Shown here: positions 1-8,070 of the stretch, in pieces | How positions within the stretch are numbered: the stretch's first letter is position 1 | Layout: each line of letters opens with the position of its first letter | Origin: Herbaspirillum seropedicae | GTDB taxonomy: Bacteria; Pseudomonadota; Gammaproteobacteria; Burkholderiales; Burkholderiaceae_D | Length of the DNA stretch: 64,000 bases | Reading direction: 5' to 3' | NCBI RefSeq assembly: GCF_001040945.1 | Contig: NZ_CP011930.1 | Location: forward strand, 4,583,021 to 4,647,020 | Notes under the pieces: model-generated | The model's input: only the letters and a program-made list of their open reading frames with translations | The model's database searches: none | What the model was told of the DNA's origin: nothing | Position numbers and translations under genes: made by a program

Positions 1-66
1 GCGTCCGCCTCAATTTATGCTTGATCAATTTTCACGAAGACATTGGTGATCTTCATCATCGGCCCA

Positions 67-1269
67 TCACACGCGCTCGATCACCATCGCGATCCCCTGC
101 CCCACGCCGATGCACATGGTGCACAACGCGTAGCGGCCACCGGTGCGTTCCAGCTGGTAGGTGGCAGTGGTCACCAGGCGCGCGCCGCTCATGCCCAGCG
201 GATGGCCCAGTGCAATGGCGCCGCCGTTGGGATTGACACGTGCATCATCATCAGCCACGCCCAGTTCGCGCAGCACGGCCAGGCCTTGCGAGGCGAAGGC
301 TTCATTGAGTTCGATCACGTCCATCTGGTCGATAGTCATCCCTAGCTGCGCCAGCACTTTCTTGCTGGCCGGGGCCGGGCCCATGCCCATGATGCGCGGC
401 GCCACACCAGCCGTGGCCATGCCCAGGATGCGGGCGCGCGGCTTGAGCTGGTACTTTTCCACCGCTTCGGCACTGGCCAGCAGCAAGGCGCAGGCGCCAT
501 CGTTGACGCCCGAGGCATTGCCGGCAGTGACGCTGCCGTCGGGCTTGACCACGCCCTTCAGGCGCGCCAGCGCTTCCATGCTGGTCGCACGCGGATGCTC
601 ATCCTGGGTCACGGTGATGGGGTCGCCCTTCTTCTGCGGGATCACCACCGGCACGATCTCCTGCGCCAGCGTGCCATTGGCTTGCGCGGCAGCGGCCTTG
701 GCCTGGCTGCGCACGGCGAACTGGTCCTGGTCTGCGCGGCTGACCTTGAAGTCGACGGCGACATTCTCCGCCGTCTCGGGCATGGCGTCGACGCCATACT
801 TCTGCTTCATCAGCGCATTGACGAAACGCCAGCCGATGGTGGTGTCCTGGATCGCCGCCTGGCGCGAGAAGGCGCTGTCAGCCTTGCCCATCACGAAGGG
901 CGCGCGGGTCATCGATTCGACGCCGCCGGCGATCATCAGCTGGGTCTCGCCGGACTTGATGGCGCGCGCGGCCGTGCCCAGCGCATCCATGCCGGAGCCG
1001 CACAGGCGGTTGATGGTGCTGCCCGGCACTTCCTGCGGCAGGCCGGCCAGCAGCAGCGACATGCGCGCCACGTTGCGGTTGTCTTCGCCGGCCTGGTTGG
1101 CGCAGCCATAGATGACGTCATCGACGGCCTTCCAGTCCACCTGCGGGTTGCGCTCCATGAGTGCGCGCAGCGGCACGGCGCCGAGATCATCGGCGCGTAC
1201 GTCCTTGAGCGCGCCGCCATAACGGCCGATGGGGGTGCGGATGGCGTCACAGATAAATACGTCTTTCAT
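67..1269 (-). CDS. pcaF: 3-oxoadipyl-CoA thiolase
   Basis: Thiolase of 400 residues that cleaves 3-oxoadipyl-CoA to succinyl-CoA and acetyl-CoA, the last step of the beta-ketoadipate pathway. The acylated cysteine is C90 in NRLCGSGMDA, the general-base histidine is H356 in GHPLGMSG, and the second catalytic cysteine is C386 in CIGVGQG; NEAF is present. Length and motifs fit the PcaF/PaaJ subgroup. It follows pcaI and pcaJ on the same strand, 48 bp after the pcaJ stop, which favours PcaF over a general acetoacetyl-CoA thiolase. Regulation is expected from PcaR, encoded divergently upstream of pcaI. Confidence 0.93.
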   Translation of the reverse strand: MKDVFICDAIRTPIGRYGGALKDVRADDLGAVPLRALMERNPQVDWKAVDDVIYGCANQAGEDNRNVARMSLLLAGLPQEVPGSTINRLCGSGMDALGTAARAIKSGETQLMIAGGVESMTRAPFVMGKADSAFSRQAAIQDTTIGWRFVNALMKQKYGVDAMPETAENVAVDFKVSRADQDQFAVRSQAKAAAAQANGTLAQEIVPVVIPQKKGDPITVTQDEHPRATSMEALARLKGVVKPDGSVTAGNASGVNDGACALLLASAEAVEKYQLKPRARILGMATAGVAPRIMGMGPAPASKKVLAQLGMTIDQMDVIELNEAFASQGLAVLRELGVADDDARVNPNGGAIALGHPLGMSGARLVTTATYQLERTGGRYALCTMCIGVGQGIAMVIERV

Positions 1270-1317
1270 GGATTCCTCACAGCGATGACAACAATAAGGT
1301 CGATAGAACGGGCGGGC

Positions 1318-1959
1318 TCAGGCCGCCGGGCGCAGCGGCGCGCCGGTCAGCTTCTGCAGTTCGTCGAAGGACAGCCCCTCGACGATCTCGCGCACCTGCA
1401 GGCCGTGCGGGGTCACGTCGATGACGGCAAGGTCGGTGTAGATGCGGTTGACGCAGCCGATGCCGGTGAGCGGATAGGAGCAGGCCTCCACCAGCTTGCT
1501 TTCGCCAGTCTTGGTCTGGTGGTCCATCATCACGAACACCTGCTTGGCGCCGATGGCCAGGTCCATGGCGCCACCGACGGCGGGAATGGCGTCGGGCGCG
1601 CCGGTGTGCCAGTTGGCCAGGTCACCCTTGGCCGAGACCTGGAAGGCGCCCAGCACGCAGATGTCGAGATGGCCGCCACGCATCATCGCGAAGGAATCGG
1701 CGTGATGGAAATAGGCGCCGCCCGTCAGCAGCGTGACCGGCTGCTTGCCGGCATTGATGAGGTCTTCGTCTTCCTCGCCGGGAGCGGGCGCGGGGCCCAT
1801 GCCCAGCACGCCGTTTTCGCTGTGCAGGAAGATTTCCTTGTCCGCCGGCAGGTAGTTGGCCACCTTGGTGGGCAGGCCGATACCCAAGTTCACGTAAGCC
1901 CCTTCAGGGATGTCCTGCGCCACGCGGGCGGCGATCTCTTCGCGGGTAAAGCGCTTCAT
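1318..1959 (-). CDS. pcaJ: 3-oxoadipate CoA-transferase subunit B
   Basis: Beta subunit, 213 residues, of the succinyl-CoA:3-oxoadipate CoA-transferase, which activates 3-oxoadipate for PcaF. The SENGVLGMGP segment carries the glutamate that forms the enzyme-CoA thioester in this family. The start MKRFTREEIAARV was chosen because its ATG overlaps the pcaI stop codon in an ATGA arrangement (1956-1959), indicating translational coupling; an in-frame extension upstream lies wholly inside pcaI and looks non-native. It forms a heterodimer or heterotetramer with PcaI in the cytoplasm. Confidence 0.94.
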   Translation of the reverse strand: MKRFTREEIAARVAQDIPEGAYVNLGIGLPTKVANYLPADKEIFLHSENGVLGMGPAPAPGEEDEDLINAGKQPVTLLTGGAYFHHADSFAMMRGGHLDICVLGAFQVSAKGDLANWHTGAPDAIPAVGGAMDLAIGAKQVFVMMDHQTKTGESKLVEACSYPLTGIGCVNRIYTDLAVIDVTPHGLQVREIVEGLSFDELQKLTGAPLRPAA

Positions 1960-2630
1960 TGCTGTGCCTCCTTGGTTTGCACGATCCGCTGCACGAAGAT
2001 GCCGGGCGTGACGATGTTTTCCGGATCGAGCTGGCCCAGCTCCACCACTTCGCTCACCTGCGCGATGGTGCATTTGGCGGCCATGGCCATGATGGGACCG
2101 AAGTTGCGCGCCGTCTTGCGATACACCAGGTTGCCCCAGCGGTCGCCGCGCAGCGCCTTGATCAGCGCGAAGTCGGCATGGATGGGCGACTCCAGCACGT
2201 AATGGCGGCCATTGATTTCGCGGGTTTCCTTGCCTTCGGCCAGCATGGTGCCGTAGCCGGTCGGGCTGAAGAAGCCGCCGATGCCGGCGCCAGCGGCGCG
2301 GATGCGCTCGGCCAGGTTGCCCTGCGGGGTCAGTTCCAGTTCGATCTCGCCGCTGCGGTAGAGGGCGTCGAACACCTGCGAATCGCTCTGGCGCGGGAAG
2401 GAACAGACGATCTTCTTCACGCGCTTGGTCTTGAGCAATGCGGCCAGGCCCGTTTCGCCGTTGCCGGCATTGTTGTTGACGATGGTCAGGTCGCGCGCGC
2501 CCTGGGCGATGAGCGCATCGATCAGGGCCGAGGGCATGCCGGCATTGCCAAAGCCGCCGATCATGATGGTGGCGCCGTCATGGATGTCGGCCACCGCCTG
2601 CTCCAGGGAGTCAGAAATTTTATTGATCAC
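1956..2630 (-). CDS. pcaI: 3-oxoadipate CoA-transferase subunit A
   Basis: Alpha subunit, 224 residues, of the 3-oxoadipate CoA-transferase. The N-terminal glycine-rich CoA-binding loop MIGGFGNAGMP, the SFPRQSDS segment and FFSPTGYGT are typical of PcaI, and the protein resembles the Pseudomonas putida PcaI from memory over its full length. It is the first gene of pcaIJF. Two 15-bp PcaR-like boxes lie about 150-180 bp upstream, in the space shared with divergent pcaR. Confidence 0.95.
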   Translation of the reverse strand: MINKISDSLEQAVADIHDGATIMIGGFGNAGMPSALIDALIAQGARDLTIVNNNAGNGETGLAALLKTKRVKKIVCSFPRQSDSQVFDALYRSGEIELELTPQGNLAERIRAAGAGIGGFFSPTGYGTMLAEGKETREINGRHYVLESPIHADFALIKALRGDRWGNLVYRKTARNFGPIMAMAAKCTIAQVSEVVELGQLDPENIVTPGIFVQRIVQTKEAQQ

Positions 2631-2776
2631 GTTGCTCTCACTTTAGATGCGGCGCGTGCAACTGCGCCTGCTGGATGCCCGTCGCACGTGTTCACCAGGT
2701 GCAGCCAGGCGGGTTACGGGCTCGTCTGCGTCGGTGTGGGCGGCCATGCGCGGGTTGACTTTTTCTGCACCGCGAT

Positions 2777-2810
2777 GTTCGATCACCGAACTAATGTTTG
2801 ATTTTCGCAC
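2777..2810. promoter_or_regulatory. tandem PcaR-like boxes, pcaI-pcaR intergenic
   Basis: Two 15-bp sites, GTTCGATCACCGAAC (2777-2791) and GTTTGATTTTCGCAC (2796-2810), start 19 bp apart. They resemble the published PcaR/PobR-family operator GTTCGATAATCGCAC (from memory). They sit between divergent pcaI and pcaR, where pcaIJF activation and pcaR autoregulation would be expected. Binding is inferred, not shown. Confidence 0.7.
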
Positions 2811-2937
2811 AAAAAGAGTTTAGCGATCCGGCTTGACGGCCGTCAAGAAAAACCCGCAGGATGTGTTCGCTTGCCGCACAAACCGTTAGAATCCTGACGC
2901 ACTCTTGTCCAACTCCAACCTGAGCCCATCCGCGCCC

Positions 2938-3843
2938 ATGCCCACCACTCCCGCCGCCAAGCCCCGCAAGAGCGCGCCCAAGCGCGCTGCCGCCGAGCCC
3001 GTCCGCAAGGCCCGCAAGCCGGCGCCCGAGCCGGCCGCCGAAGCTGAAGCCGAACGCGAGCTGACCATTGCCCAAGAGATCGACGCCCTCACCGATCCCA
3101 GCTTCATGACCTCGCTGGCGCGCGGGCTGGCGGTGATCCGCGCCTTCAGCGATTCGCGCCGCAGCCTGACCATCGCCCAGATCAGCCAGAAGACCGGCAT
3201 CCCGCGCGCAGCCGTGCGGCGCTGCCTGCATACCCTGAAACAGCTGGGCTATGCCGATTCGGACGTCAACAACTTCTCGCTGCGCCCCAAGATCCTCACG
3301 CTGGGCTACTCCTACCTGTCGTCCACCCCGCTGACCGTTTCGGCACAGCCCTATCTGAACAACATCAGCCGCACCCTGGGCGAGTCCTGCTCGCTGGCGG
3401 TGCTGGACGACCATGAAGTGCTGTATGTGGCACGCTCGGCGGCCTCGCGGGTGATGTCGGTGGCGCTCAATACCGGCAGCCGCCTGCCGGCCTATTGCAC
3501 GTCGCTGGGCCGGGCCATGCTGGCGCACCTCCCGGAGGATCAGCTCAAGGCCTATTTCGACAAGGTCAAGCTGCGCGCCCTGACCGAGAAGACCGTGGTG
3601 TCGCAGAAACGCCTGCGCGATATCCTGGCCGGCGTGCGCGCCAATGGCTATGCGGTCATCGATGAAGAGCTGGAAGTGGGCCTGCGTTCCATCGCCGTGC
3701 CAGTGCGCGGCGCATCGGGCAATGTGCTGGCCGCACTCAATGTAGGCGCACAGGCCGCGCGCGTCTCGGTGGCGCAGATGGAGGAGGAAATCCTTCCCGT
3801 GCTCTTGCGCGGCGCGCAGGAACTGTCGGTGCTGCTGCCCTGA
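2938..3843 (+). CDS. pcaR: IclR-family regulator of the beta-ketoadipate pathway
   Basis: IclR-type regulator with an N-terminal winged helix (MTSLARGLAVIRAF, LTIAQISQKTGIPRAAVRRCLHTL) and a C-terminal effector domain (PAYCTSLGRAMLAHL, GLRSIAVPVRGASGNVLAALNV). The core matches Pseudomonas PcaR closely as remembered, including the FMTSLARGLAV start of the conserved part. The known effector of PcaR is 3-oxoadipate. A roughly 50-residue Ala/Pro/Lys-rich tail precedes the HTH. The ATG at 2938 is taken as start; an in-frame TTG at 2905 is possible, and neither has a clear Shine-Dalgarno. Divergent from pcaIJF, with PcaR-like boxes between. Confidence 0.9.
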   Translation: MPTTPAAKPRKSAPKRAAAEPVRKARKPAPEPAAEAEAERELTIAQEIDALTDPSFMTSLARGLAVIRAFSDSRRSLTIAQISQKTGIPRAAVRRCLHTLKQLGYADSDVNNFSLRPKILTLGYSYLSSTPLTVSAQPYLNNISRTLGESCSLAVLDDHEVLYVARSAASRVMSVALNTGSRLPAYCTSLGRAMLAHLPEDQLKAYFDKVKLRALTEKTVVSQKRLRDILAGVRANGYAVIDEELEVGLRSIAVPVRGASGNVLAALNVGAQAARVSVAQMEEEILPVLLRGAQELSVLLP

Positions 3844-3850
3844 AAAAACC

Positions 3851-3905
3851 GGTCCGGCCCCCTTGCGGCAGCCGGACCGAAGGCAAGGGCAGCGACTGCC
3901 CTTGC
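3851..3905. terminator. paired hairpins between convergent pcaR and porin genes
   Basis: Two stems lie between the convergent genes: GGTCCGGC (3851-3858) with GCCGGACC (3871-3878), and a perfect 10-bp stem GCAAGGGCAG (3883-3892) with CTGCCCTTGC (3896-3905) around a 3-nt loop. T-tracts are weak, so a bidirectional terminator is likely but not certain. Confidence 0.55.
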
Positions 3906-3997
3906 GATACTGCGGATGTCGGCGCACCCTCGCTGGCTTCCGGGTGCGCCATCCTCCTCAAGAGCGTTTCAGCTCAGACGCGCAGACATCCACGCTA

Positions 3998-5095
3998 TCA
4001 GAAGGTATGACGGATGCCCGTCATCACGCCCAGCTGGTTCTTGCCTGCACCGACCGTGCCGCCCGCATCGAGGGCGACGCTGGAAGTACCGCCATTCTTG
4101 ATGTAGCCCAGCGAGCCATAGACGGCCGTGCGCTTGGACAGGTTGTAGGTCAGGCGCGCCACCGACAGGGTCACATCGTTGGGGCTGTTCTTCACATCCA
4201 GGCGCGAGACCTGCGCATCCAGCACCAGCGCCACGCTCAACGGATAGCTCACGCCCAGGTAGTAGAGATCGGAATCGGTATTGGTATTGGCCGCTGCACG
4301 GGTGCGGCGGTCCACCACGCCACCGCCGATCTTGACGTCGCCCAGCATGAAGTAGCCGTTCAGGGTCACGCGCTGGTCGGTGTTGTCGCTGCTGGTCATG
4401 CCATTGGATGCACCGGTATTGCCGTAGAGGATGTCATAGGAACTGGTCACGCCCCAGCCCTTGCCATCGTAGCCGAGCAAGGCCGTGACCTGGCGGCAGG
4501 CCTTGCTGTTGCCGGCCACTTCGCCCGGGCAGTTGGTGGCCGCAGGGCCGGCCGGACCGGCGGCATCGCGTCCGAAGCTGTAGGTGGCGCCGACGGTGAA
4601 GCCGCTGAAGTTGCCCAGGTAGCCGATGGCGTTATCGCTGCGGGCATTGGGCAGATAGGCGTCGATGCTGCCGATGGCGAAGAGGTTGGGCCCCATGACA
4701 TCAGTCTTCAATTGCGACAGATAGGTCATGTTGACTTGCCGGCCCAGCATCAGCTGGCCCCAGCTGTTCTTCAGGCCCACATAGGATTGCCGTCCGAACA
4801 GGCGGCCGCCCTGGCCCATGGCGCCAGTGTCAGGCGCAAAGCCGGACTCCAGCACGAACATCGCCTGCAATCCACCGCCCAGGTCTTCGGTTCCCTTGAA
4901 GCCGATGCGCGACGGGAAGCTGCCGGTCAGCGAAGGCATCTTGAAGACCGAGTTGCCGTTGGCGTTGGCGTTGGTGGTATAGACCACGCCGGTATCGATG
5001 ATGCCGTAGATGGTCACCGAACTCTGCGCCATGGCCGAACTGGCGCACAAGGCAGCGGCCAAGGCTACTGCGTGCAAGCTGATTTTTCTTGTCAT
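3998..5095 (-). CDS. Gram-negative general porin (Omp32/OmpC-like)
   Basis: Outer-membrane trimeric porin of 365 residues for diffusion of small, often anionic, solutes. A signal peptide ending near ALCASSAMA-Q is followed by SSVTIYGIIDTGVVY, the classic first beta-strand of betaproteobacterial porins, then the GFKGTEDLGGGLQAMF and GRQSYVGLKN segments. It ends in phenylalanine (GIRHTF), the sorting signal for the BAM complex. It lies in a catabolic region for aromatic acids, so it may admit such acids, but this is inference. Its promoter region is shared with the divergent solute-binding-protein gene. Confidence 0.93.
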   Translation of the reverse strand: MTRKISLHAVALAAALCASSAMAQSSVTIYGIIDTGVVYTTNANANGNSVFKMPSLTGSFPSRIGFKGTEDLGGGLQAMFVLESGFAPDTGAMGQGGRLFGRQSYVGLKNSWGQLMLGRQVNMTYLSQLKTDVMGPNLFAIGSIDAYLPNARSDNAIGYLGNFSGFTVGATYSFGRDAAGPAGPAATNCPGEVAGNSKACRQVTALLGYDGKGWGVTSSYDILYGNTGASNGMTSSDNTDQRVTLNGYFMLGDVKIGGGVVDRRTRAAANTNTDSDLYYLGVSYPLSVALVLDAQVSRLDVKNSPNDVTLSVARLTYNLSKRTAVYGSLGYIKNGGTSSVALDAGGTVGAGKNQLGVMTGIRHTF

Positions 5096-5647
5096 TACTG
5101 TCTCCTCCTGATTTCAATGAAAGATGAGTGGCTGGTCTGCTGCCTGCGCGTCCCTCCTCATGACGCGCGGGCGATTCGCTGCTCGCCTGCCGGGTGGGCT
5201 TGGGTACGCCCACGCCTTCTGGTGCTGCTGATATTGCCTGTTGCGAATACCACGGTACCAAGGCGAGCGACATGGCAGGCGCGGGCCAAAGGAAGCCCCC
5301 GCCCCATGGCCCAGGCCATCGGCATGCTTGCTACCGCAACGCCAGGGGCGTCACGTCAAGAAAACGGATTGATCGACACCACAAATCAGGCGTCGCAGGA
5401 TGAAGCGTCTCTTTGCTTATTTTTTATAACTTTTTATTAGCCGTTCGGTTATCGCACATCGGTTTGTTAACCGAACAGATGGTGCGATACTATTGTCCGC
5501 ACCGAAGCTTTGTCAACAAGGCGAGCCAAGGAAGGGAAATCGATGCGTCGTCCGTCTGCAACAGTCGGACCGGCGATGAGACAATCAGGACGGCAGCAGA
5601 ACCGCTCACTCATTGCTACACAACACAATCACAAAGGAGACTGAAAC
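5096..5647. other. 552-bp divergent intergenic region
   Basis: This non-coding stretch separates the porin gene (minus) and the solute-binding-protein gene (plus). The right half turns AT-rich (about 5401-5440) next to the PcaR-like boxes at 5443-5476, consistent with a promoter. A GGAGA ribosome-binding site lies just before the ATG at 5648. No small gene is supported. Confidence 0.6.
5443..5476. promoter_or_regulatory. tandem PcaR-like boxes upstream of ABC binding protein
   Basis: GTTCGGTTATCGCAC (5443-5457) and GTTTGTTAACCGAAC (5462-5476) start 19 bp apart, the same offset as the pair between pcaI and pcaR. The outer halves form a perfect 9-bp inverted repeat (5443-5451 with 5468-5476). 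A reversed partial copy, GTGCGAT, follows at 5482. Control of the downstream binding-protein gene by PcaR or a paralogue is inferred. Confidence 0.68.
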
Positions 5648-6823
5648 ATGAGGTTCAAGAAGATTGCACTGCTGGCCGTGATGGCCGCATCGGGCGGCTT
5701 GCTGGCGTCGCTGGCGCAAGCCCAGGAAACCATCAAGGTCGGACTCATCGCCGCCTTCTCCGGCCCCTTCGCCGACTACGGCAAGCAGATGGAAGGCGGC
5801 ATCAAGGCCTACATGGCGCAGCACGGCGACCAGGTGGCGGGCAAGAAGATCCAGATCATCATCAAGGACACCACCGGTCCCTCGCCGGAGATCGCCAAGC
5901 GCCTGGCGCAGGAACTGGTGGTGCGCGAGAAGGTGGACTTCCTGGCCGGCTTCGGCCTCACGCCCGAAGCGCTGGCGGTGGCGCCCATCGCCGAGCAGGC
6001 CAAGAAGCCGATGATCATCATGAACGCCGCCACCTCGGTGATCACCACCAAGTCCAACTACATCGCGCGCTTTTCGATGACGCTGCCGCAGGTCTCCGGC
6101 CCCATGGCGACCTGGGCGCTGAAGAACGGCATCAAGCGGGTGGTCACGCTGGTGGCCGATTACGGCCCGGGCATCGACGCCGAGACCGCCTTCAAGACCA
6201 ATCTGCTGGGCGGTGGCGGCCAGGTGCTGGAATCGATCCGGGTGCCGCTGCGCAATCCTGAATTCGCGCCCTACATCCAGCGCATCAAGGACGCCAAGCC
6301 AGAGGCGGTGTTCATCTTCGTGCCGGCCGGCGAGCAGAGCATTGCCTTCATGAAGGGCTATCGCGAGCGCGGACTGGCCGAGGCCGGGATCAAGGTCATC
6401 GCCACGGGCGATCTCACCGATGACCACGTCATGCCCGCCATGGGCGAATCCACGCTGGGCGTGATCACCACCTTCCACTATTCGGCCGCGCATGATTCGC
6501 CGGAGAACAAGGCCTTCCTGAAAAGCTTTGCCGCTGCCAATCCGGGCGCTGGCCGGCCCAACTTCATGGCGGTGGCGGCCTATGATGGCATGAACGCGAT
6601 CTACGAGGTCAGCAAGAAACTGAACGGCAAGATCGACGGCGACCGCGCCATGGCCATCCTCAAGACCATGAAGTTCACCAGCCCGCGCGGCCCGATCGCC
6701 ATCGACCCGGCCACGCGCGACATCGTGCAGACGGTCTATGTGCGCAAGGTCGAGAAGATCGGCAATGAAGCCTACAACGTCGAGTTCGACAAGTTCGAGA
6801 ACATGAAGGACACCGGCAAATAA
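5648..6823 (+). CDS. branched-chain-type ABC transporter substrate-binding protein
   Basis: Periplasmic binding protein of 391 residues from the LivK/HmgD-like type I fold family (Peripla_BP_6). The signal peptide MRFKKIALLAVMAASGG...AQA precedes ETIKVGLIAAFSGPFADYGKQM, the conserved first strand and ligand loop. Members encoded near aromatic catabolic genes often bind aromatic acids; the p-coumarate-binding CouP of Rhodopseudomonas is a family precedent. It has no adjacent permease and is closed by its own terminator, so it probably shares the transporter encoded at 13.9-17.5 kb. Tandem PcaR-like boxes lie upstream. The ligand is unproven. Confidence 0.88.
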   Translation: MRFKKIALLAVMAASGGLLASLAQAQETIKVGLIAAFSGPFADYGKQMEGGIKAYMAQHGDQVAGKKIQIIIKDTTGPSPEIAKRLAQELVVREKVDFLAGFGLTPEALAVAPIAEQAKKPMIIMNAATSVITTKSNYIARFSMTLPQVSGPMATWALKNGIKRVVTLVADYGPGIDAETAFKTNLLGGGGQVLESIRVPLRNPEFAPYIQRIKDAKPEAVFIFVPAGEQSIAFMKGYRERGLAEAGIKVIATGDLTDDHVMPAMGESTLGVITTFHYSAAHDSPENKAFLKSFAAANPGAGRPNFMAVAAYDGMNAIYEVSKKLNGKIDGDRAMAILKTMKFTSPRGPIAIDPATRDIVQTVYVRKVEKIGNEAYNVEFDKFENMKDTGK

Positions 6824-6845
6824 ACGCCCCTCCTTACTCCACGGA

Positions 6846-6878
6846 AACGCCGGTGATGCAGCGCACACCGGCGTTTTT
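6846..6878 (+). terminator. rho-independent terminator
   Basis: A perfect 10-bp stem, AACGCCGGTG (6846-6855) with CACCGGCGTT (6866-6875), is followed by a T-run. It lies 23 bp after the stop of the binding-protein gene, making that gene monocistronic. Confidence 0.85.
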
Positions 6879-6974
6879 GTTTGCGCCTGCGCCAGCCACG
6901 CGGGCCGACGCAAGCCTTCACCTCTGCAAGGCCGTCGATGCGATGCGGCGCAACATGGCAGCCCTGCTTTTTTT

Positions 6975-7044
6975 GTTCGGCTACCGCCCGGTTTTATTTT
7001 TATCGCACAGACAAAAACACAGATGGCGCTTGCGTTTACCGAAC
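6975..7044. promoter_or_regulatory. degenerate PcaR-like boxes upstream of the crotonase gene
   Basis: GTTCGGCTACCGCCC (6975-6989) and TTATTTTTATCGCAC (6994-7008) again start 19 bp apart. A further half-site, GTTTACCGAAC, lies at 7034-7044. The individual boxes are weaker than the other two pairs, but the offset is preserved. The AT-rich stretch to about 7080 could hold the promoter for the gene starting at 7160. Confidence 0.5.
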
Positions 7045-7159
7045 ATTTACTTATACTGAAAAACAGTTCTAACTTATAACTAATTTCGAGACCGGTGACG
7101 ACGCCACGACGGGCGACCTCCAGCATCATCAGAACAATCAAAGCCAACGACCAGAGACA

Positions 7160-7939
7160 ATGAACCAGCACAGCGAGCTCCTTGACATCCAGCAGCATGG
7201 CGCGATCGCCGAGATCACGCTCAACCGCGCCGCCAAGCGCAATGCCTTGAACGATCCGCTGGTGCGCGCCATCCGCGATTGTTTCGAGAACCTGCCCGAG
7301 GGCGTGAAGGTCGCCATCCTGCGGGGCCATGGCGAGCACTTCTGCGCCGGCCTGGACCTGTCCGAACTGCGCGAGCGCGACACCACCGAGTCCCTGCACC
7401 ATTCGCGCATGTGGCACGCCGCCTTCGAACAGATCGCCTTTGGCCGCGTGCCGGTCATCGCGGTGCTGCATGGCGCTGTCATCGGCGGCGGCCTGGAACT
7501 GGCGGCGGCAGCCCATATCCGCGTGGCCGAACCGAGCACCTTCTATGGCCTGCCGGAAGGCCAGCGCGGTCTCTTCGTCGGCGGCGGCGGTTCGGTGCGG
7601 ATCTCGCGCCTCATCGGCGTGGCGCGCATGACCGACATGATGTTGACCGGACGCGTGCTCTCGGCGGAAGAAGGCCATCAGGCCGGCATCCCGCAATACA
7701 GCGTGGACGCCGGCGCCGGCATGGACAAGGCGCGCGAACTGGCCGAACGCATCGCCCGCAATGCGCCCATGACCAACTATGGCGTCATGCATGTGCTGCC
7801 GCGCATCCATGACCAATCGATCCAGGACGGCCTCATGACCGAATCGCTCATGGCCGCCGTGGCCGGCAGCGATCCCGATACCAAGGGACGGCTGGCGGCC
7901 TTCCTCGACCTGAAGCAGAACAAGGTCAAGCCAGTCTGA
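7160..7939 (+). CDS. enoyl-CoA hydratase/isomerase (crotonase) for hydroxycinnamoyl-CoA
   Basis: Crotonase-fold protein of 259 residues. The oxyanion-hole segments HFCAGLDLSEL and GAVIGGGLELAAAAHIRVAE are clear, followed by FYGLPEGQRGLFVGGGGSVR. Its place directly before an acyl-CoA synthetase, thiolase, dehydrogenase and 4-hydroxybenzoyl-CoA thioesterase suggests it hydrates p-coumaroyl- or feruloyl-CoA to the 3-hydroxyacyl-CoA. An alternative is the aldehyde-forming hydratase-lyase (Ech/HCHL), but no aromatic aldehyde dehydrogenase is nearby. It is the first gene after a terminator and PcaR-like boxes, so it probably heads the catabolic operon. Confidence 0.86.
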   Translation: MNQHSELLDIQQHGAIAEITLNRAAKRNALNDPLVRAIRDCFENLPEGVKVAILRGHGEHFCAGLDLSELRERDTTESLHHSRMWHAAFEQIAFGRVPVIAVLHGAVIGGGLELAAAAHIRVAEPSTFYGLPEGQRGLFVGGGGSVRISRLIGVARMTDMMLTGRVLSAEEGHQAGIPQYSVDAGAGMDKARELAERIARNAPMTNYGVMHVLPRIHDQSIQDGLMTESLMAAVAGSDPDTKGRLAAFLDLKQNKVKPV

Positions 7940-8029
7940 TCCTTGAGCGCCTCGAGCGCGCAGCCGATCGGGCAGCAGGCATCAAGCATCGAGCAAGTCA
8001 GTCATACAGCGCAGCAGATAACAACACAT

Positions 8030-8049
8030 CTCCCGGCACTGACCGGGAG
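8030..8049 (+). other. short hairpin before the CoA-synthase start
   Basis: CTCCCGG (8030-8036) and CCGGGAG (8043-8049) can form a 7-bp stem ending 21 nt before the ATG at 8071. There is no T-tract. It might influence translation or mRNA stability; it may equally be chance in GC-rich sequence. Confidence 0.3.
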
Positions 8050-8070
8050 AATCACACCACAGAGACATGT

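Noticed and set aside
5606..7816. A 736-codon minus-strand frame over the binding-protein and crotonase genes
   Set aside because: It covers a terminator and the intergenic promoter region and has shadow-type composition.
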